DNA of 19,326 bases from DSAR01 sp034437315 (GTDB taxonomy: Bacteria; Chloroflexota; Anaerolineae; B4-G1): the NCBI GenBank assembly GCA_034437315.1, contig DAOTUC010000224.1:1-19326 (forward strand), in the 5' to 3' direction. The position numbers and the translations under genes were made by a program. Under the pieces are notes generated by a model. The model was given only the letters and a program-made list of their open reading frames with translations, was not told the DNA's origin and did no database searches. This document shows positions 11,747-19,326 of the stretch, piece after piece. The stretch's first letter is position 1. Every line of letters starts with the position of its first letter.

Positions 11747-13437
11747 GTGATCAACAACCATCCTCCGGCGTCAGCGCGCTACTGACGAAAATCCAGGGCG
11801 AACTTGAACACCTGGATGAGGACCTGCAGATCCAAAAGACCGCTCACATCCAACGCCTCAGCGACCGGGCGGCCGCGCTGGTAGAGGCCAAGCGCGTCAC
11901 GCCCGACCTCAACGCCGTGCTCCAGACCCTCGACCAGGAAAGCAGCCAGATGACGGCCCAGGTTCGCTTCTACGACGTGGGCACCGTCCAACACATCGGC
12001 GACGGCGTGGCGACCCTCTCCGGCCTGCCCAGCGCGCGCACCGACGAGCTCGTCACCTTCTCCACCGACATTCAAGGGCTGATCCTCAATTTGGATCACG
12101 CCCGCATCGACGTCGTATTGCTGGGCAGCGACGCCGGCATCCAGGGCGGCAGCCTGGTGACCGCCACCGGTCAGCGCGTGCGCGTCCCCGTGGGCCACCA
12201 GATGTTGGGTCGTGTGGTCGATCCCCTGGGCAACCCACTGGACGATCACGGCCCCATCGAGGCGACGGAAAGCCATTATCTGGATCGTGAAGCGCCGGAC
12301 ATCATCGAGCGCGCCCCGGTCGATGAACCCATACACACCGGCCTTAAGATCGTCGATGCGCTGATCCCCATCGGGCGCGGGCAACGCGAACTGATCCTGG
12401 GCGACCGGCAGACCGGCAAGACCACGCTCGCCGTGGACGCCATCCTCAACCAACGAGAAAGCGACGTCGTCTGCGTTTACGTCGCCATCGGCCAGAAAAA
12501 ATCGTCCGCGTTAGCCATCATCGACACCCTGCGCCGCCGCAACGTGCTGGAAAAGTGCATCGTCGTCCTATCCGGCCCGGACGACCCACCCGCACTCCGC
12601 TACCTGGCCCCTTACGCCGGCTGCGCCATGGCCGAATTCCTCATGCACGCCGGGCGCGACGTGCTCATCGTCTATGACGACCTGAGCAAACACGCCGACG
12701 CCTACCGGGAGCTGAGTCTCTTACTCCGCCGCCCGCCGGGCCGCGAGGCTTATCCCGGAGACATCTTCTACCTGCACGCTCGGCTCCTGGAGCGGGCCTG
12801 CAAACTGAAACCAATCCGCCAGGAAAATGGCGAAGAAATCAACCGCTCGCTGACCGCTCTGCCTATCATTGAGACGCAACGGGGCAACGTCTCCGCCTAC
12901 ATCCCCACCAACCTGATCTCCATCTGTGATGGGCAGATCGTTCTGGACGCCGATCTCTTCAACCGGGGCGTCAAGCCGGCCGTCAACGTTGGCAAATCCG
13001 TCTCCCGCGTGGGTGGAGAGGCCCAAACCGACATTATGCGTGAGTTGGCCGGTGAGCTTAAGTTGGAGCTTTCCCAATACGAGGAAGTCGCCCGCTTCGC
13101 CCGTTTCGGCGCGCAGGTTGACGAGGCCACCCGGCGGCAGATTCGGCGCGGCGAGCGACTCCGCGCCGCACTGACCCAAGCCGCCCACCGCCCCCGCTCG
13201 TTGGCCGTCCAGATCGTGACCCTGTTGGCGGCGACCGAGGGCGTCCTGGATACCATTCCCGCCAATCAAGTGTCCAACTTCGAGGGCTATCTGATCGAAG
13301 AAATAACGTCCGCCCATCCCGAATTGATGCAAAGAATCAACCGCACCCATGAATTGAGCGCCGAAGATCGCAAAACCCTGATGGACACCATCGCCCATCA
13401 TCACACCAACTGGTTGGCCGAGAAGGAGGAACAATGA
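11743..13437 (+). CDS. atpA: N-type ATPase subunit alpha
   Basis: This 564-residue non-catalytic alpha subunit has the P-loop GDRQTGKT at 220-227, followed by the canonical VYVAIGQKKSS, LAPYAGCAMAEFLM, LIVYDDLSKHADAYRELSLL, LPIIETQRGNVSAYIPTNLI and VKPAVNVGKSVSRVGGEAQ blocks. The P-loop sits about 50 residues later than in ordinary alpha subunits because of a helical, Glu/Gln-rich N-terminal extension (GELEHLDEDLQIQKTAHIQR). N-ATPase alpha subunits are known to be somewhat longer at the ends. The ATG overlaps the atpF stop by four bases. The stop overlaps the next start (ATGA), which belongs to a c-di-AMP receptor-like gene and not to atpG as usual. Confidence 0.95.
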   Translation: MSDQQPSSGVSALLTKIQGELEHLDEDLQIQKTAHIQRLSDRAAALVEAKRVTPDLNAVLQTLDQESSQMTAQVRFYDVGTVQHIGDGVATLSGLPSARTDELVTFSTDIQGLILNLDHARIDVVLLGSDAGIQGGSLVTATGQRVRVPVGHQMLGRVVDPLGNPLDDHGPIEATESHYLDREAPDIIERAPVDEPIHTGLKIVDALIPIGRGQRELILGDRQTGKTTLAVDAILNQRESDVVCVYVAIGQKKSSALAIIDTLRRRNVLEKCIVVLSGPDDPPALRYLAPYAGCAMAEFLMHAGRDVLIVYDDLSKHADAYRELSLLLRRPPGREAYPGDIFYLHARLLERACKLKPIRQENGEEINRSLTALPIIETQRGNVSAYIPTNLISICDGQIVLDADLFNRGVKPAVNVGKSVSRVGGEAQTDIMRELAGELKLELSQYEEVARFARFGAQVDEATRRQIRRGERLRAALTQAAHRPRSLAVQIVTLLAATEGVLDTIPANQVSNFEGYLIEEITSAHPELMQRINRTHELSAEDRKTLMDTIAHHHTNWLAEKEEQ

Positions 13438-13754
13438 AAATGGTCATGGCCATTGTCTCGCGAGACGAGGCTAAATTGGTATTGGAGGCGCTGATCGCCG
13501 CCGGGCACAGCGCGACCTTCACCGACAGTCGAGGCGGCATGCTGCGCCAGGCCCAACAGATGCTCTTCATCGCCACCAAAAAGGAAGATCTGGAGAATGT
13601 CTTAAAGACGATACACCAGAGTTGTTATTCCCAAGTTGACGTGGAACCAGACCATGCCGATGACCCCCTCATCTCACGCCGCCCGCCCGCCAAGGCCGAC
13701 GTGGGCGGCGCCGTCGTCTTCGTCTGGGATATGGAACGCATGGAAACCTACTAA
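13434..13754 (+). CDS. DarA/PstA-like cyclic-di-AMP receptor (PII-like)
   Basis: This 106-residue protein resembles the cyclic-di-AMP receptor family (CdAMP_rec; Bacillus DarA, Staphylococcus PstA). It has a first strand and helix (KMVMAIVSRDEAKLVLEALI), then the loop TFTDSRGGMLRQAQQMLFI, where DarA has its ATTGGFL...TTFMIG ligand loop. After a helix (KKEDLENVLKTIHQSC) and a flexible segment it closes with ADVGGAVVFVWDMERMETY, like the VGGATVFVLPVDQF end of DarA. PII-like trimers of this family bind c-di-AMP and change partner contacts. It starts inside the atpA stop and ends 6 bases before atpG, so it should be made together with the F1 subunits. I infer that it links a second messenger to ATPase activity. 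A function in ATPase assembly cannot be excluded. I know no ATPase operon described with this gene. Confidence 0.75.
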   Translation: MKMVMAIVSRDEAKLVLEALIAAGHSATFTDSRGGMLRQAQQMLFIATKKEDLENVLKTIHQSCYSQVDVEPDHADDPLISRRPPAKADVGGAVVFVWDMERMETY

Positions 13755-13760
13755 GCGCCG

Positions 13761-14663
13761 ATGGAGAATCTGGAACAAGCCCAGGCCCGCCTGGGCCACA
13801 TCCGCACTGTCGAACCGATCGTGAGCGCCCTGCGCACCATCTCGCTCGGCAGTTGGCAGGAGACCCTGGGCCAACGAGAGGCCATCCAAACCTACGCCCA
13901 ACGACTGACGAACATCCTGCCGCTGTTGATCCCTCACTTGCCGCCCGCTCCCACGGCCCAGCCGAGCGCCGAACGTCCCGGCCCGGCTGCGGAAAAACCC
14001 GCCCGCCCCCGCGTCGCTCTCCTGGTGATCGGCAGCGAGCGTGGATTGGTCGGCGCGTTCAACACCGCCGTCGTCGAGCGGGCCCAGCGACACGCCGATT
14101 GGCTCACTTCCAACGACGCCGAAGTCTCCTGGATGGCGTTGGGCTCCCGTCCACAAAACCTGATTCAAGCATCATTGGACTGGTCGGCGGCATTACCCAT
14201 CGCCCGCCCGCCCTCGTTCGATCTGGCCCTCGACCTGACCCAGGATTGGCTAGAACGTTACGAACGACAGGAATTGGATGGCGTGGACGTGCTCTACAAC
14301 GCCTACCAGGGAATAGCCAAATACGAGCCGAGCGTCACGCGCGTCATTCCGCCCGATCTCCCGCCCACCGATAGCGCGTCCGCCGGCGCGTGGCCGCCAC
14401 CTATCATTGAGACCGACCCCCTGAGCCTCTGCGCCGAAGTCATCCAACAATGGGCGAGCATCACCTTGTACCGCCTGCTGCTGGATTCGGCCGCCGCCGA
14501 GCACTCGACCCGTTATCAGATGATGGAATCCGCGACCGAGAACGCCCAGGAGCTGATCGACGAGCTTACGCTGGTCACCCAGGCCGCCCGCCGGCGCCAG
14601 ATCACCCGCGAAATGCAGGAATTGGCCGTCGGCGCCGGCCTGATCGACGCCGACAAGGGCTAA
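13761..14663 (+). CDS. atpG: N-type ATPase subunit gamma
   Basis: This 300-residue rotor subunit has an N-terminal helix in the shortened form seen in N-ATPases (ARLGHIRTVEPIVSALRTIS). The central Rossmann-like part carries VALLVIGSERGLVGAFNTAV (family SDRGLCGGLN). The C-terminal helix ends in the highly conserved HSTRYQMMESATENAQELID, then ELTLVTQAARRRQITREMQE and LAVGAGLI. A Pro/Ala-rich linker (about 60-83, LPPAPTAQPSAERPGPAAE) and a second insertion (DLPPTDSASAGAWPPP) are lineage-specific. The gene lies six bases after the c-di-AMP receptor-like gene and three before the IMPACT gene, with ATG 13761. It forms the central shaft turning inside the alpha/beta ring. Confidence 0.9.
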   Translation: MENLEQAQARLGHIRTVEPIVSALRTISLGSWQETLGQREAIQTYAQRLTNILPLLIPHLPPAPTAQPSAERPGPAAEKPARPRVALLVIGSERGLVGAFNTAVVERAQRHADWLTSNDAEVSWMALGSRPQNLIQASLDWSAALPIARPPSFDLALDLTQDWLERYERQELDGVDVLYNAYQGIAKYEPSVTRVIPPDLPPTDSASAGAWPPPIIETDPLSLCAEVIQQWASITLYRLLLDSAAAEHSTRYQMMESATENAQELIDELTLVTQAARRRQITREMQELAVGAGLIDADKG

Positions 14664-14666
14664 CGT

Positions 14667-15305
14667 ATGACGAGAAAACTGATCCCGGCGAAAAGAACGC
14701 GCGTGGCGTTTCGCGTCGCCAACTCCCGCTTCATCGCCACCGCCGCGCCCGCCTTCACCGTCGACCAGGCCCGGGCCTTCATCGACGAGATCAAACGCGA
14801 GTTCGCTGACGCGACCCACAACGTCTCCGCCTACGTCATCGGGCACGGCGCGTCTGTCGTCGCCCATTGCACCGACGACGGCGAACCCGCGGGGACGGCG
14901 GGCCGCCCCGCGTTGGCCGTCTTGCAAGGCAGCGGCCTGGGAGACGTCGTCGTCGTCGTGACCCGCTACTTCGGCGGGACTAAACTGGGAACCGGCGGCC
15001 TCGTCCGGGCCTACGGCGACGGGGTGCGGGAGGTCCTGGACGCCCTCCCCCGGGCCGCCAAGACGAGCGTCCACACCGTCCGCGTCGTCGCCCCCTACAA
15101 CTTCTTCGAAGCGCTCCGTTTGTTAATTCAAGCACATCATGGCATAATTCTGGATGAGGCCTTCGCCGCCGACGTGACCATCACCGCCCGCCTGATGGTC
15201 GAACAGTTTCCCGCGTTTCAGACCGCCCTGCAAGAAAGGAGCAGCGGTCAATTGAAGGCCGAGATCGTGAAAGCCGACGAAACCGCCATTCTGCCCATCC
15301 GATGA
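14667..15305 (+). CDS. IMPACT/YigZ-family protein
   Basis: This 212-residue protein has an IMPACT-like N-terminal domain (about 1-125) with the family signature CTDDGEPAGTAGRPALAVLQ, GLGDVVVVVTRYFGGTKLGT and GGLVRAYGDGVREVLD. A C-terminal DUF1949-like alpha/beta domain follows (VRVVAPYNFFEALRLLIQAH ... ETAILPI). YigZ/IMPACT proteins are widespread. In eukaryotes IMPACT regulates the Gcn2 kinase on ribosomes, and the bacterial function is unclear, with a translation link suspected. The start is three bases after the atpG stop, preceded by AAGGG. It probably shares the ATPase transcript and leads into a small DUF4258 gene and an RqcH gene, so a translation-quality theme is plausible. That theme is an inference. 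Confidence 0.85.
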   Translation: MTRKLIPAKRTRVAFRVANSRFIATAAPAFTVDQARAFIDEIKREFADATHNVSAYVIGHGASVVAHCTDDGEPAGTAGRPALAVLQGSGLGDVVVVVTRYFGGTKLGTGGLVRAYGDGVREVLDALPRAAKTSVHTVRVVAPYNFFEALRLLIQAHHGIILDEAFAADVTITARLMVEQFPAFQTALQERSSGQLKAEIVKADETAILPIR

Positions 15306-15342
15306 AAATCGTCCAAAGCCCCGAATTTGCGGAGGCAGGAAA

Positions 15343-15648
15343 ATGTACATCCAAGATACAGACGACCTGCTGGCATATCGAGAGAGACTGCGCGTCTCCA
15401 TGCACGCGCTATACGAAGCGTACAAAGAGGGCTTACAGGGCAAAGACATCGTCTACGCCATCTTCGAGGGACAGATCATCGAGCATTATCCCAGGCGCAA
15501 TCGGGTGTTAATCATCGGGCCGATTCGCCAGCACAATCCACCCCTGCACGTCGTCTGCGACTACACCGATTACAAGGAGATCGTCGTCGTGACCGTCTAC
15601 ATCCCCAGCCGGGCCAAATGGACGAGCGACCTGGTCAGAAAACAATAG
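15343..15648 (+). CDS. DUF4258 domain protein
   Basis: This 101-residue protein contains the DUF4258 pattern: GKDIVYAIFEGQIIEHYPRR, then NRVLIIGPIRQHNPPLHVVC, then YTDYKEIVVVTVYIP. The layout resembles small RelE/BrnT-like beta-sheet folds used by some toxins, but no antitoxin gene lies beside it and no catalytic residues can be named, so I do not call it a toxin. It has a good ribosome binding site (GGAGG before ATG 15343), begins 37 bases after the IMPACT gene, and its stop touches the RqcH start. The embedding between two translation-linked genes suggests a housekeeping role. Confidence 0.75.
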   Translation: MYIQDTDDLLAYRERLRVSMHALYEAYKEGLQGKDIVYAIFEGQIIEHYPRRNRVLIIGPIRQHNPPLHVVCDYTDYKEIVVVTVYIPSRAKWTSDLVRKQ

Positions 15649-17358
15649 ATGCACGTTGATTACCTGACGCTCGCCTGCCTGCGAGACCGCCTCGACGCCT
15701 TGCTGGGCGCGCGCGTCCAACGGGCCATCCTGGTCGACGAGCTCTCGCTCGGGCTGGAACTCTACGCCGGGGAACGGATTCAGCTCCTGATCTCCGCCCA
15801 TCCCCAGCACGCGCGCATGTTGATCACACCGCACAAACTGCGGCGCGGGGTAGAGACGCCCACGCCGCTCCTCCAACTGCTCCGCAAGTGGGTGCGCGAC
15901 GCCCGCCTGACCGACGTCACCCAACCGGATTGGGAGCGCATCCTGACGCTCCACTTCGAGGGCCGCGCCGGACCCTGCCGCCTGATCGCCGAACTGATCG
16001 GGCGCTACAGCAACGTCATCCTCGTCGGCCCCGACGGGCATGTCCTGGACGCGGTCAAACGCATTGGCCCGGACATCAACCGCTACCGGGTGACCTTGCC
16101 CGCCCATCCCTACCAGCCCCCGCCGACGCCGCCCGGTCGCTTGCCGCCGGACGCGATCTCCCCCGGCGAGATGACCGCCATTCTCGCCTCGGCCCCGCCC
16201 GATCAGCCCCTCCACCGGCGCCTGCCCCGCCGCCTCCTGGGCGTCAGCCCTATGGCCGCGCGCGAGATCGCCGCCCGGGCGACGGGCGACCCCGAAGCGA
16301 GCGCTGGTGAGGGGCGTCCGAATGAGATCGTCGCCGCCATCGCCGAGCTGTTCAGCCCCGTCTGCAACGACGCCGCCTGGTCCCCCCACGTGGCCCTGGA
16401 CGCCGAGGGAAGCGTCATCGCCTTCGCGCCCTACGAACCACGCCAATATCCCCACATCGAGCCGGCGCCCGACGTCAGCACAGCGATGCAGCACTTTTTC
16501 GAGCGCCGCCTCTCTATTGACCCCTACGCCGCCGCCCGCCGCAAAACCCAACGCTGGATCGACGAGGCCCGCGCCCGCCTGGAACGCAAGCAGACGCAGA
16601 TCGAATCACAGGTCATCGACCAGGCCGAGATCGAGCGCTTGCGCGAGGCGGGGGAATTGCTCCTGACCTACCAACACCAGGTCGAGCGGGGGGCGCGCGA
16701 AGTCGCCTTGCCGGATTACGCCGGTCAGATGCGCGCCATTCCACTCTCGCCGGCCCTGACGCCGGTCGAGAACGCCCAGGATTATTTCGCGCGCTACCAC
16801 AAGGCCAGCCGCGCCGCCGAGGACCTGGGTCGGCGGCTGGCGGCCGTCCGCCCCGACCTGGCCTACCTGGACCAACTGGCGGCCGATCTGGCGATGGCGG
16901 AATCCCGCCCGGAGATCGACAGCGTGCGCGACGAACTGGTCCAGGCAGGGTGGGCGCCGAAGCCCCGCCGTCCCAGCAGCAAAGGCCAGACCGCTGGCCC
17001 GCGCCGCTTTGAGATAGACGGTTTCACCATCTACGTGGGCCGCAACGCCCGCCAGAATGAGGCCGTCACCTTCGACCGGGCCGCCCCGACCGACCTCTGG
17101 CTGCACGCGCGCGGCCTGCCGGGCGCACACGTCATCATCACCCACGACGAGCGCCAGCGGGAGGCGCCGGAGGCGGTCGTCCGCCGGGCCGCTCAACTGG
17201 CCGCCTACTACTCCTCGGCCCGGGGCGAGCGTCAGGTCGCCGTCGACGTGACCGAGCGGCGCTTCGTCCGGCGTGTGCGAGGTGGGCGTCCCGGCCTGGT
17301 CAACTACCAGAACGAGCGTACCGTGTGGGTTGAGGCGAACGGTGAGTTGACAACCTGA
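15649..17358 (+). CDS. rqcH: RqcH/NFACT ribosome quality-control factor
   Basis: This 569-residue protein has the full NFACT layout. The NFACT-N domain (about 1-130) has ILTLHFEGRAGPCRLIAELI and GRYSNVILVG. A middle region with helix-hairpin-helix-like sequence and a Pro-rich linker (about 140-260) follows. Then come long coiled-coil helices (about 285-430: ARARLERKQTQIESQVIDQA, EIERLREAGELLL). The C-terminal NFACT-R domain starts with RRFEIDGFTIYVGRNARQNE and includes W484 in LWLHARGLPGAHVII. In Bacillus RqcH binds 50S subunits with stalled peptidyl-tRNA and adds C-terminal alanine tails. The Asp-Arg pair needed there appears here as Glu96-Arg97 (DWERILTL), a conservative change. The start immediately follows the DUF4258 stop and it is the last gene of the rightward run. 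Confidence 0.88.
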   Translation: MHVDYLTLACLRDRLDALLGARVQRAILVDELSLGLELYAGERIQLLISAHPQHARMLITPHKLRRGVETPTPLLQLLRKWVRDARLTDVTQPDWERILTLHFEGRAGPCRLIAELIGRYSNVILVGPDGHVLDAVKRIGPDINRYRVTLPAHPYQPPPTPPGRLPPDAISPGEMTAILASAPPDQPLHRRLPRRLLGVSPMAAREIAARATGDPEASAGEGRPNEIVAAIAELFSPVCNDAAWSPHVALDAEGSVIAFAPYEPRQYPHIEPAPDVSTAMQHFFERRLSIDPYAAARRKTQRWIDEARARLERKQTQIESQVIDQAEIERLREAGELLLTYQHQVERGAREVALPDYAGQMRAIPLSPALTPVENAQDYFARYHKASRAAEDLGRRLAAVRPDLAYLDQLAADLAMAESRPEIDSVRDELVQAGWAPKPRRPSSKGQTAGPRRFEIDGFTIYVGRNARQNEAVTFDRAAPTDLWLHARGLPGAHVIITHDERQREAPEAVVRRAAQLAAYYSSARGERQVAVDVTERRFVRRVRGGRPGLVNYQNERTVWVEANGELTT

Positions 17359-17381
17359 TTAAAATCAGTACAATCTGTACT
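17355..17381. repeat. Two abutting short palindromes after rqcH
   Basis: CTGATT-AA-AATCAG (17355-17368) overlaps AGTACA-ATC-TGTACT (17367-17381). The second has 6-bp perfect arms and could be an operator half-site pair for the following genes. Neither has a T-tract, so a terminator is not called. The 17382-17549 stretch has no recognisable gene. Confidence 0.35.
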
Positions 17382-17549
17382 TGATCCAGCAGGCCATCGC
17401 CAACGACCCAACGCTGCAAAACCGCGTCCATCCCTCTCATCACCCTCACCGACGGCCTGCCGATCCAATCTGTTCCGGGACTCGCAAGATCGACCTGGGA
17501 ACAATTCTGACTGTTACCGCAGTTTGCCAGGGCGGGGTAGGAGAACGCT

Positions 17550-17930
17550 ATGACCGCGCCGACGCCTGAGTTGCGACGCGACTCGGGGGTAAACAGGCTT
17601 CCTATCCCTTTACATCAACTGATCAACCGCATCACCCGGTCGGAGGACGCGGCGGACGCGCCCGACCGGCGAGCGCCTTTGACCATCCACGCGCCCTTCA
17701 CCGGCGACGTTCTAGGCCGCACGCCCATTTGCACCGATGCGGACGTCAAAGCGGCCGTCGAACGAGCCCGGCAAGCCCAACCCCATTGGGCACGCCGGGC
17801 GCTCTCCAAGCGCCGGACCATCCTTTCCCGCTGCCATGATCTACTCCTGGAACGCCAGGGCCAGATAGCGGTAAAGCGAATCAGCGAACCCGAAACCCAC
17901 AACCCGTCACCTTCAACCACGAGAGGTTAA
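17550..17930 (+). pseudogene. Truncated aldehyde dehydrogenase (N-terminus only)
   Basis: A ribosome binding site (TAGGAG) and ATG 17550 lead into the typical N-terminal part of an NAD(P)+-dependent aldehyde dehydrogenase of the succinate-semialdehyde group: LTIHAPFTGDVLGRTPICTD, ADVKAAVERARQAQPHWARR, and RRTILSRCHDLLLERQGQIA (about 45-108). Here the family continues for about 400 more residues with the Glu and Cys catalytic motifs. In this sequence the frame passes straight into unrelated VKRISEPETHNPSPSTTRG and stops at 17928-17930. The rest is missing, so there is no cofactor or active site. A simple internal deletion joining codon about 108 to the region just before the next gene would explain it, since the stop lies two bases before the SDR start. 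It could alternatively be a recently misassembled join. Confidence 0.7.
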
Positions 17931-17932
17931 TT

Positions 17933-19027
17933 ATGTCATCCATCTTCATCACAGGATTCCCCGGCTTTCTGGGATCACGATTAGTGGCGCGACTGCTGGA
18001 CGTTTACCCACCGGAGGTCATCCTCCATTGCCTCGTCCAGCCCGCCTACCGCTCGTTGGCGGAGCGACGTGTGGCGCAATTAGGGGGCGGGAACCGCGCT
18101 CACGCGGGACGGATTCGACTCCACGAGGGGGATATCACCCAACCGCGCCTGGGGCTGGATACCGCCTACCAGGAACTGGCGGGCGACGTGCGAGAGATCT
18201 TCCACATGGCTGCGATCTATGATCTGGGGGTAAGGCGAGAGGCGGCGCTAGCGGTCAACGTTGAAGGGACGCGCCGCGTGTTATGCTTCGCCGTGGATTG
18301 CGCCCCGCGCTTGCGCCGCTTCCATCACGTGAGCACTTGCTACGTCAGCGGGAACTACCACGGCCCGTTCGGGGAGCAGGACCTGGACAAGGGGCAATCG
18401 TTCCACAACCACTATGAGGAGACGAAGTTCCTGGCCGAGGTCGAGGTCCAGCGGCAGATGGAGCAGGGGCTGCCGGCGACGATCTACCGTCCGTCCATCG
18501 TGGTGGGCGACAGCGCCACCGGCGCCACGCAGAAGTATGATGGCGTCTATTACCTCATCCAATGGCTGCTGCGCCAACCCCGGATCGCGATTTTACCCAT
18601 CGTCAGCGACGGCTCGCGGTACGAGCTCAATTTCGCGCCCCGCGATTTTGTGGTCGAGGCGATCGTCCATCTCAGCGGTCTGGACGTCTCACAGGGCTAC
18701 GTCTATCACCTCTGCGATCCCGCGCCCCTTATCATAGATGACGTCATCCACCTCATCGGCCAGGCGAGCAACCGGCAAATTGTGTGCGTCCCCCTGCCCC
18801 GGATCGCCATCTACGGGGCCAAACGGTTATCCTTCATCCAACGCATCACCCGCATCGAGCCGGAGGCGCTGGATTACTTCACCCATCCCACTCGCTACAC
18901 GTGCCACAACGCCCTGGCCCACCTGGCGGGCAGCAGCATCTACTGCCCCTCCTTCGCCAGCTACGTCGACAACCTGGTCGGTTTCACCCAGGCCCATCCG
19001 CAGATACCGGCGCGGGCGATGGCTTAA
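17933..19027 (+). CDS. Extended SDR, thioester-reductase-like (NAD_binding_4)
   Basis: This 364-residue Rossmann-fold oxidoreductase begins with the dinucleotide-binding loop FITGFPGFLGSRLVARLL (TGxxGxxG). EIFHMAAIYDL, the family's HxAA block, follows. The catalytic Ser/Thr lies in RFHHVSTCYVSG and the YxxxK pair in NHYEETKFLAEVE. YRPSIVVGDS (the RPSxVxG block) also matches the male-sterility/thioester-reductase (NAD_binding_4) type. Such enzymes reduce fatty acyl thioesters or related carbonyls with NAD(P)H; the substrate here is unknown. A neighbouring aldehyde dehydrogenase, here truncated, would fit an aldehyde/alcohol/acid interconversion. The ribosome binding site GAGAGG precedes ATG 17933. 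The stop codon overlaps the stop of the opposite gene by two bases. Confidence 0.85.
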   Translation: MSSIFITGFPGFLGSRLVARLLDVYPPEVILHCLVQPAYRSLAERRVAQLGGGNRAHAGRIRLHEGDITQPRLGLDTAYQELAGDVREIFHMAAIYDLGVRREAALAVNVEGTRRVLCFAVDCAPRLRRFHHVSTCYVSGNYHGPFGEQDLDKGQSFHNHYEETKFLAEVEVQRQMEQGLPATIYRPSIVVGDSATGATQKYDGVYYLIQWLLRQPRIAILPIVSDGSRYELNFAPRDFVVEAIVHLSGLDVSQGYVYHLCDPAPLIIDDVIHLIGQASNRQIVCVPLPRIAIYGAKRLSFIQRITRIEPEALDYFTHPTRYTCHNALAHLAGSSIYCPSFASYVDNLVGFTQAHPQIPARAMA

Positions 19028-19326
19028 TCGCCGGGCAGCTGTCGCAGCGTCAGCGGTAGATAGACGCGCCATCCAGCGAAAATCCGATGGGTCGCGCCGC
19101 CCACGTCTCCCCCGGCGTCCCGCACCGTCAGGGTCGCCGCCTTGGGGCCGGGGATAGTCCAGGAGAAAGCCGTCCGGTCCAGCCCGCCGCCGACGTGGGT
19201 GACGGAGAGCCAATCGGTCGCCTGCCAGGTGTAGGTGACGGGCAGCGAGACGGTGCTGGTGAGGGGCTCGATCAGGGCCGTGAATTCGCACACATCCCCC
19301 AACTCGCAGGATGAGGGCCCCTCGAC
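19024..19326 (-). CDS. PKD-type surface protein, C-terminal part (runs off window)
   Basis: This leftward frame is open to the window edge, and the start lies outside. The visible 100 residues hold one PKD-like beta-sandwich repeat: CELGDVCEFTALIEPLTS, then LPVTYTWQATDWLSV (the xYxWxA/D core), then RTAFSWTIPGPKAATLTVRD. After GDVGGATHRIFAGW comes the C-terminal tail VYLPLTLRQLPGD. Such repeats ending in 'VYLPL-L' tails are frequent in Chloroflexota exported proteins and serve as stalk or adhesion modules. The tail may be a sorting or anchoring signal, although its mechanism is not known to me. The TTG at 19302 is not a real start because the repeat begins upstream of it. Its stop overlaps the SDR stop, so the genes converge without space for a terminator. 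Confidence 0.8.
   Translation of the reverse strand, partial: VEGPSSCELGDVCEFTALIEPLTSTVSLPVTYTWQATDWLSVTHVGGGLDRTAFSWTIPGPKAATLTVRDAGGDVGGATHRIFAGWRVYLPLTLRQLPGD

Noticed and set aside
14250..15074. Minus-strand 274-codon frame across atpG and the IMPACT gene
   Set aside because: It is Gly/Val/Asp-rich antisense of two clearly real plus-strand genes.
15508..16551. Minus-strand 347-codon frame opposite DUF4258 and rqcH
   Set aside because: It is an antisense shadow typical of high-GC DNA; the plus strand carries the conserved NFACT motifs.
1..19326. CRISPR array
   Set aside because: No regularly spaced repeats of 23-45 bases with unique spacers occur; the repeats present are tandem, paired or inverted.

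Overview
The window looks like chromosomal DNA of a high-GC, uncultured-type Chloroflexota (Anaerolineae/Caldilineae-like) bacterium. This placement is an inference. It rests on the PKD-type surface protein ending in a 'VYLPLTLRQ'-like C-terminus, on intergenic palindromes of the GGATTG...CAATCC type, and on the overall gene repertoire. No rRNA or tRNA gene was seen.

Layout. (1) Positions 1-3975 are accessory DNA: palindromic structures, a frame-broken transposase relic (483-1010, minus), a 132-bp MITE-like element with a 9-bp target duplication (1453-1584), a small Gly/Asp-rich protein next to a TPR gene broken by an in-frame TGA (1846-2842), a UPF0175/PIN toxin-antitoxin pair (2907-3697) between near-identical 26-bp repeats, and a second MITE-like inverted-repeat element (3748-3973). 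(2) Positions 6749 down to 4021 (minus) form a four-gene iron-sulfur/sulfur operon behind a good sigma70 promoter: a NifS/IscS homologue whose PLP lysine is replaced by threonine, an IscU scaffold fused to a DUF59/MIP18 domain, a TusA-like sulfur carrier and a rubrerythrin-type diiron protein. (3) Positions 6780-7450 are a decayed zone of hairpins around a C-terminally cut fragment of a DNA adenine methyltransferase. (4) Positions 7450-17358 (plus) carry a tightly packed operon encoding an N-type ATPase/ATP synthase in the order atpD-C-Q-R-B-E-F-A-G. A DarA-like cyclic-di-AMP receptor gene sits between atpA and atpG. An IMPACT/YigZ protein, a DUF4258 protein and an RqcH/NFACT ribosome-quality-control factor follow almost without gaps. 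(5) Positions 17550-19326 hold an aldehyde dehydrogenase truncated to its N-terminus, a thioester-reductase-like SDR, and a convergent PKD-repeat surface protein that runs off the window.

The two systems most worth attention are the N-ATPase operon with its embedded second-messenger receptor, which suggests c-di-AMP control of an ion-pumping ATPase, and the sulfur/Fe-S operon whose desulfurase homologue has lost its cofactor lysine. In the second case the NifS-like protein may be a non-PLP scaffold or sulfide-dependent partner of the IscU-DUF59 fusion.
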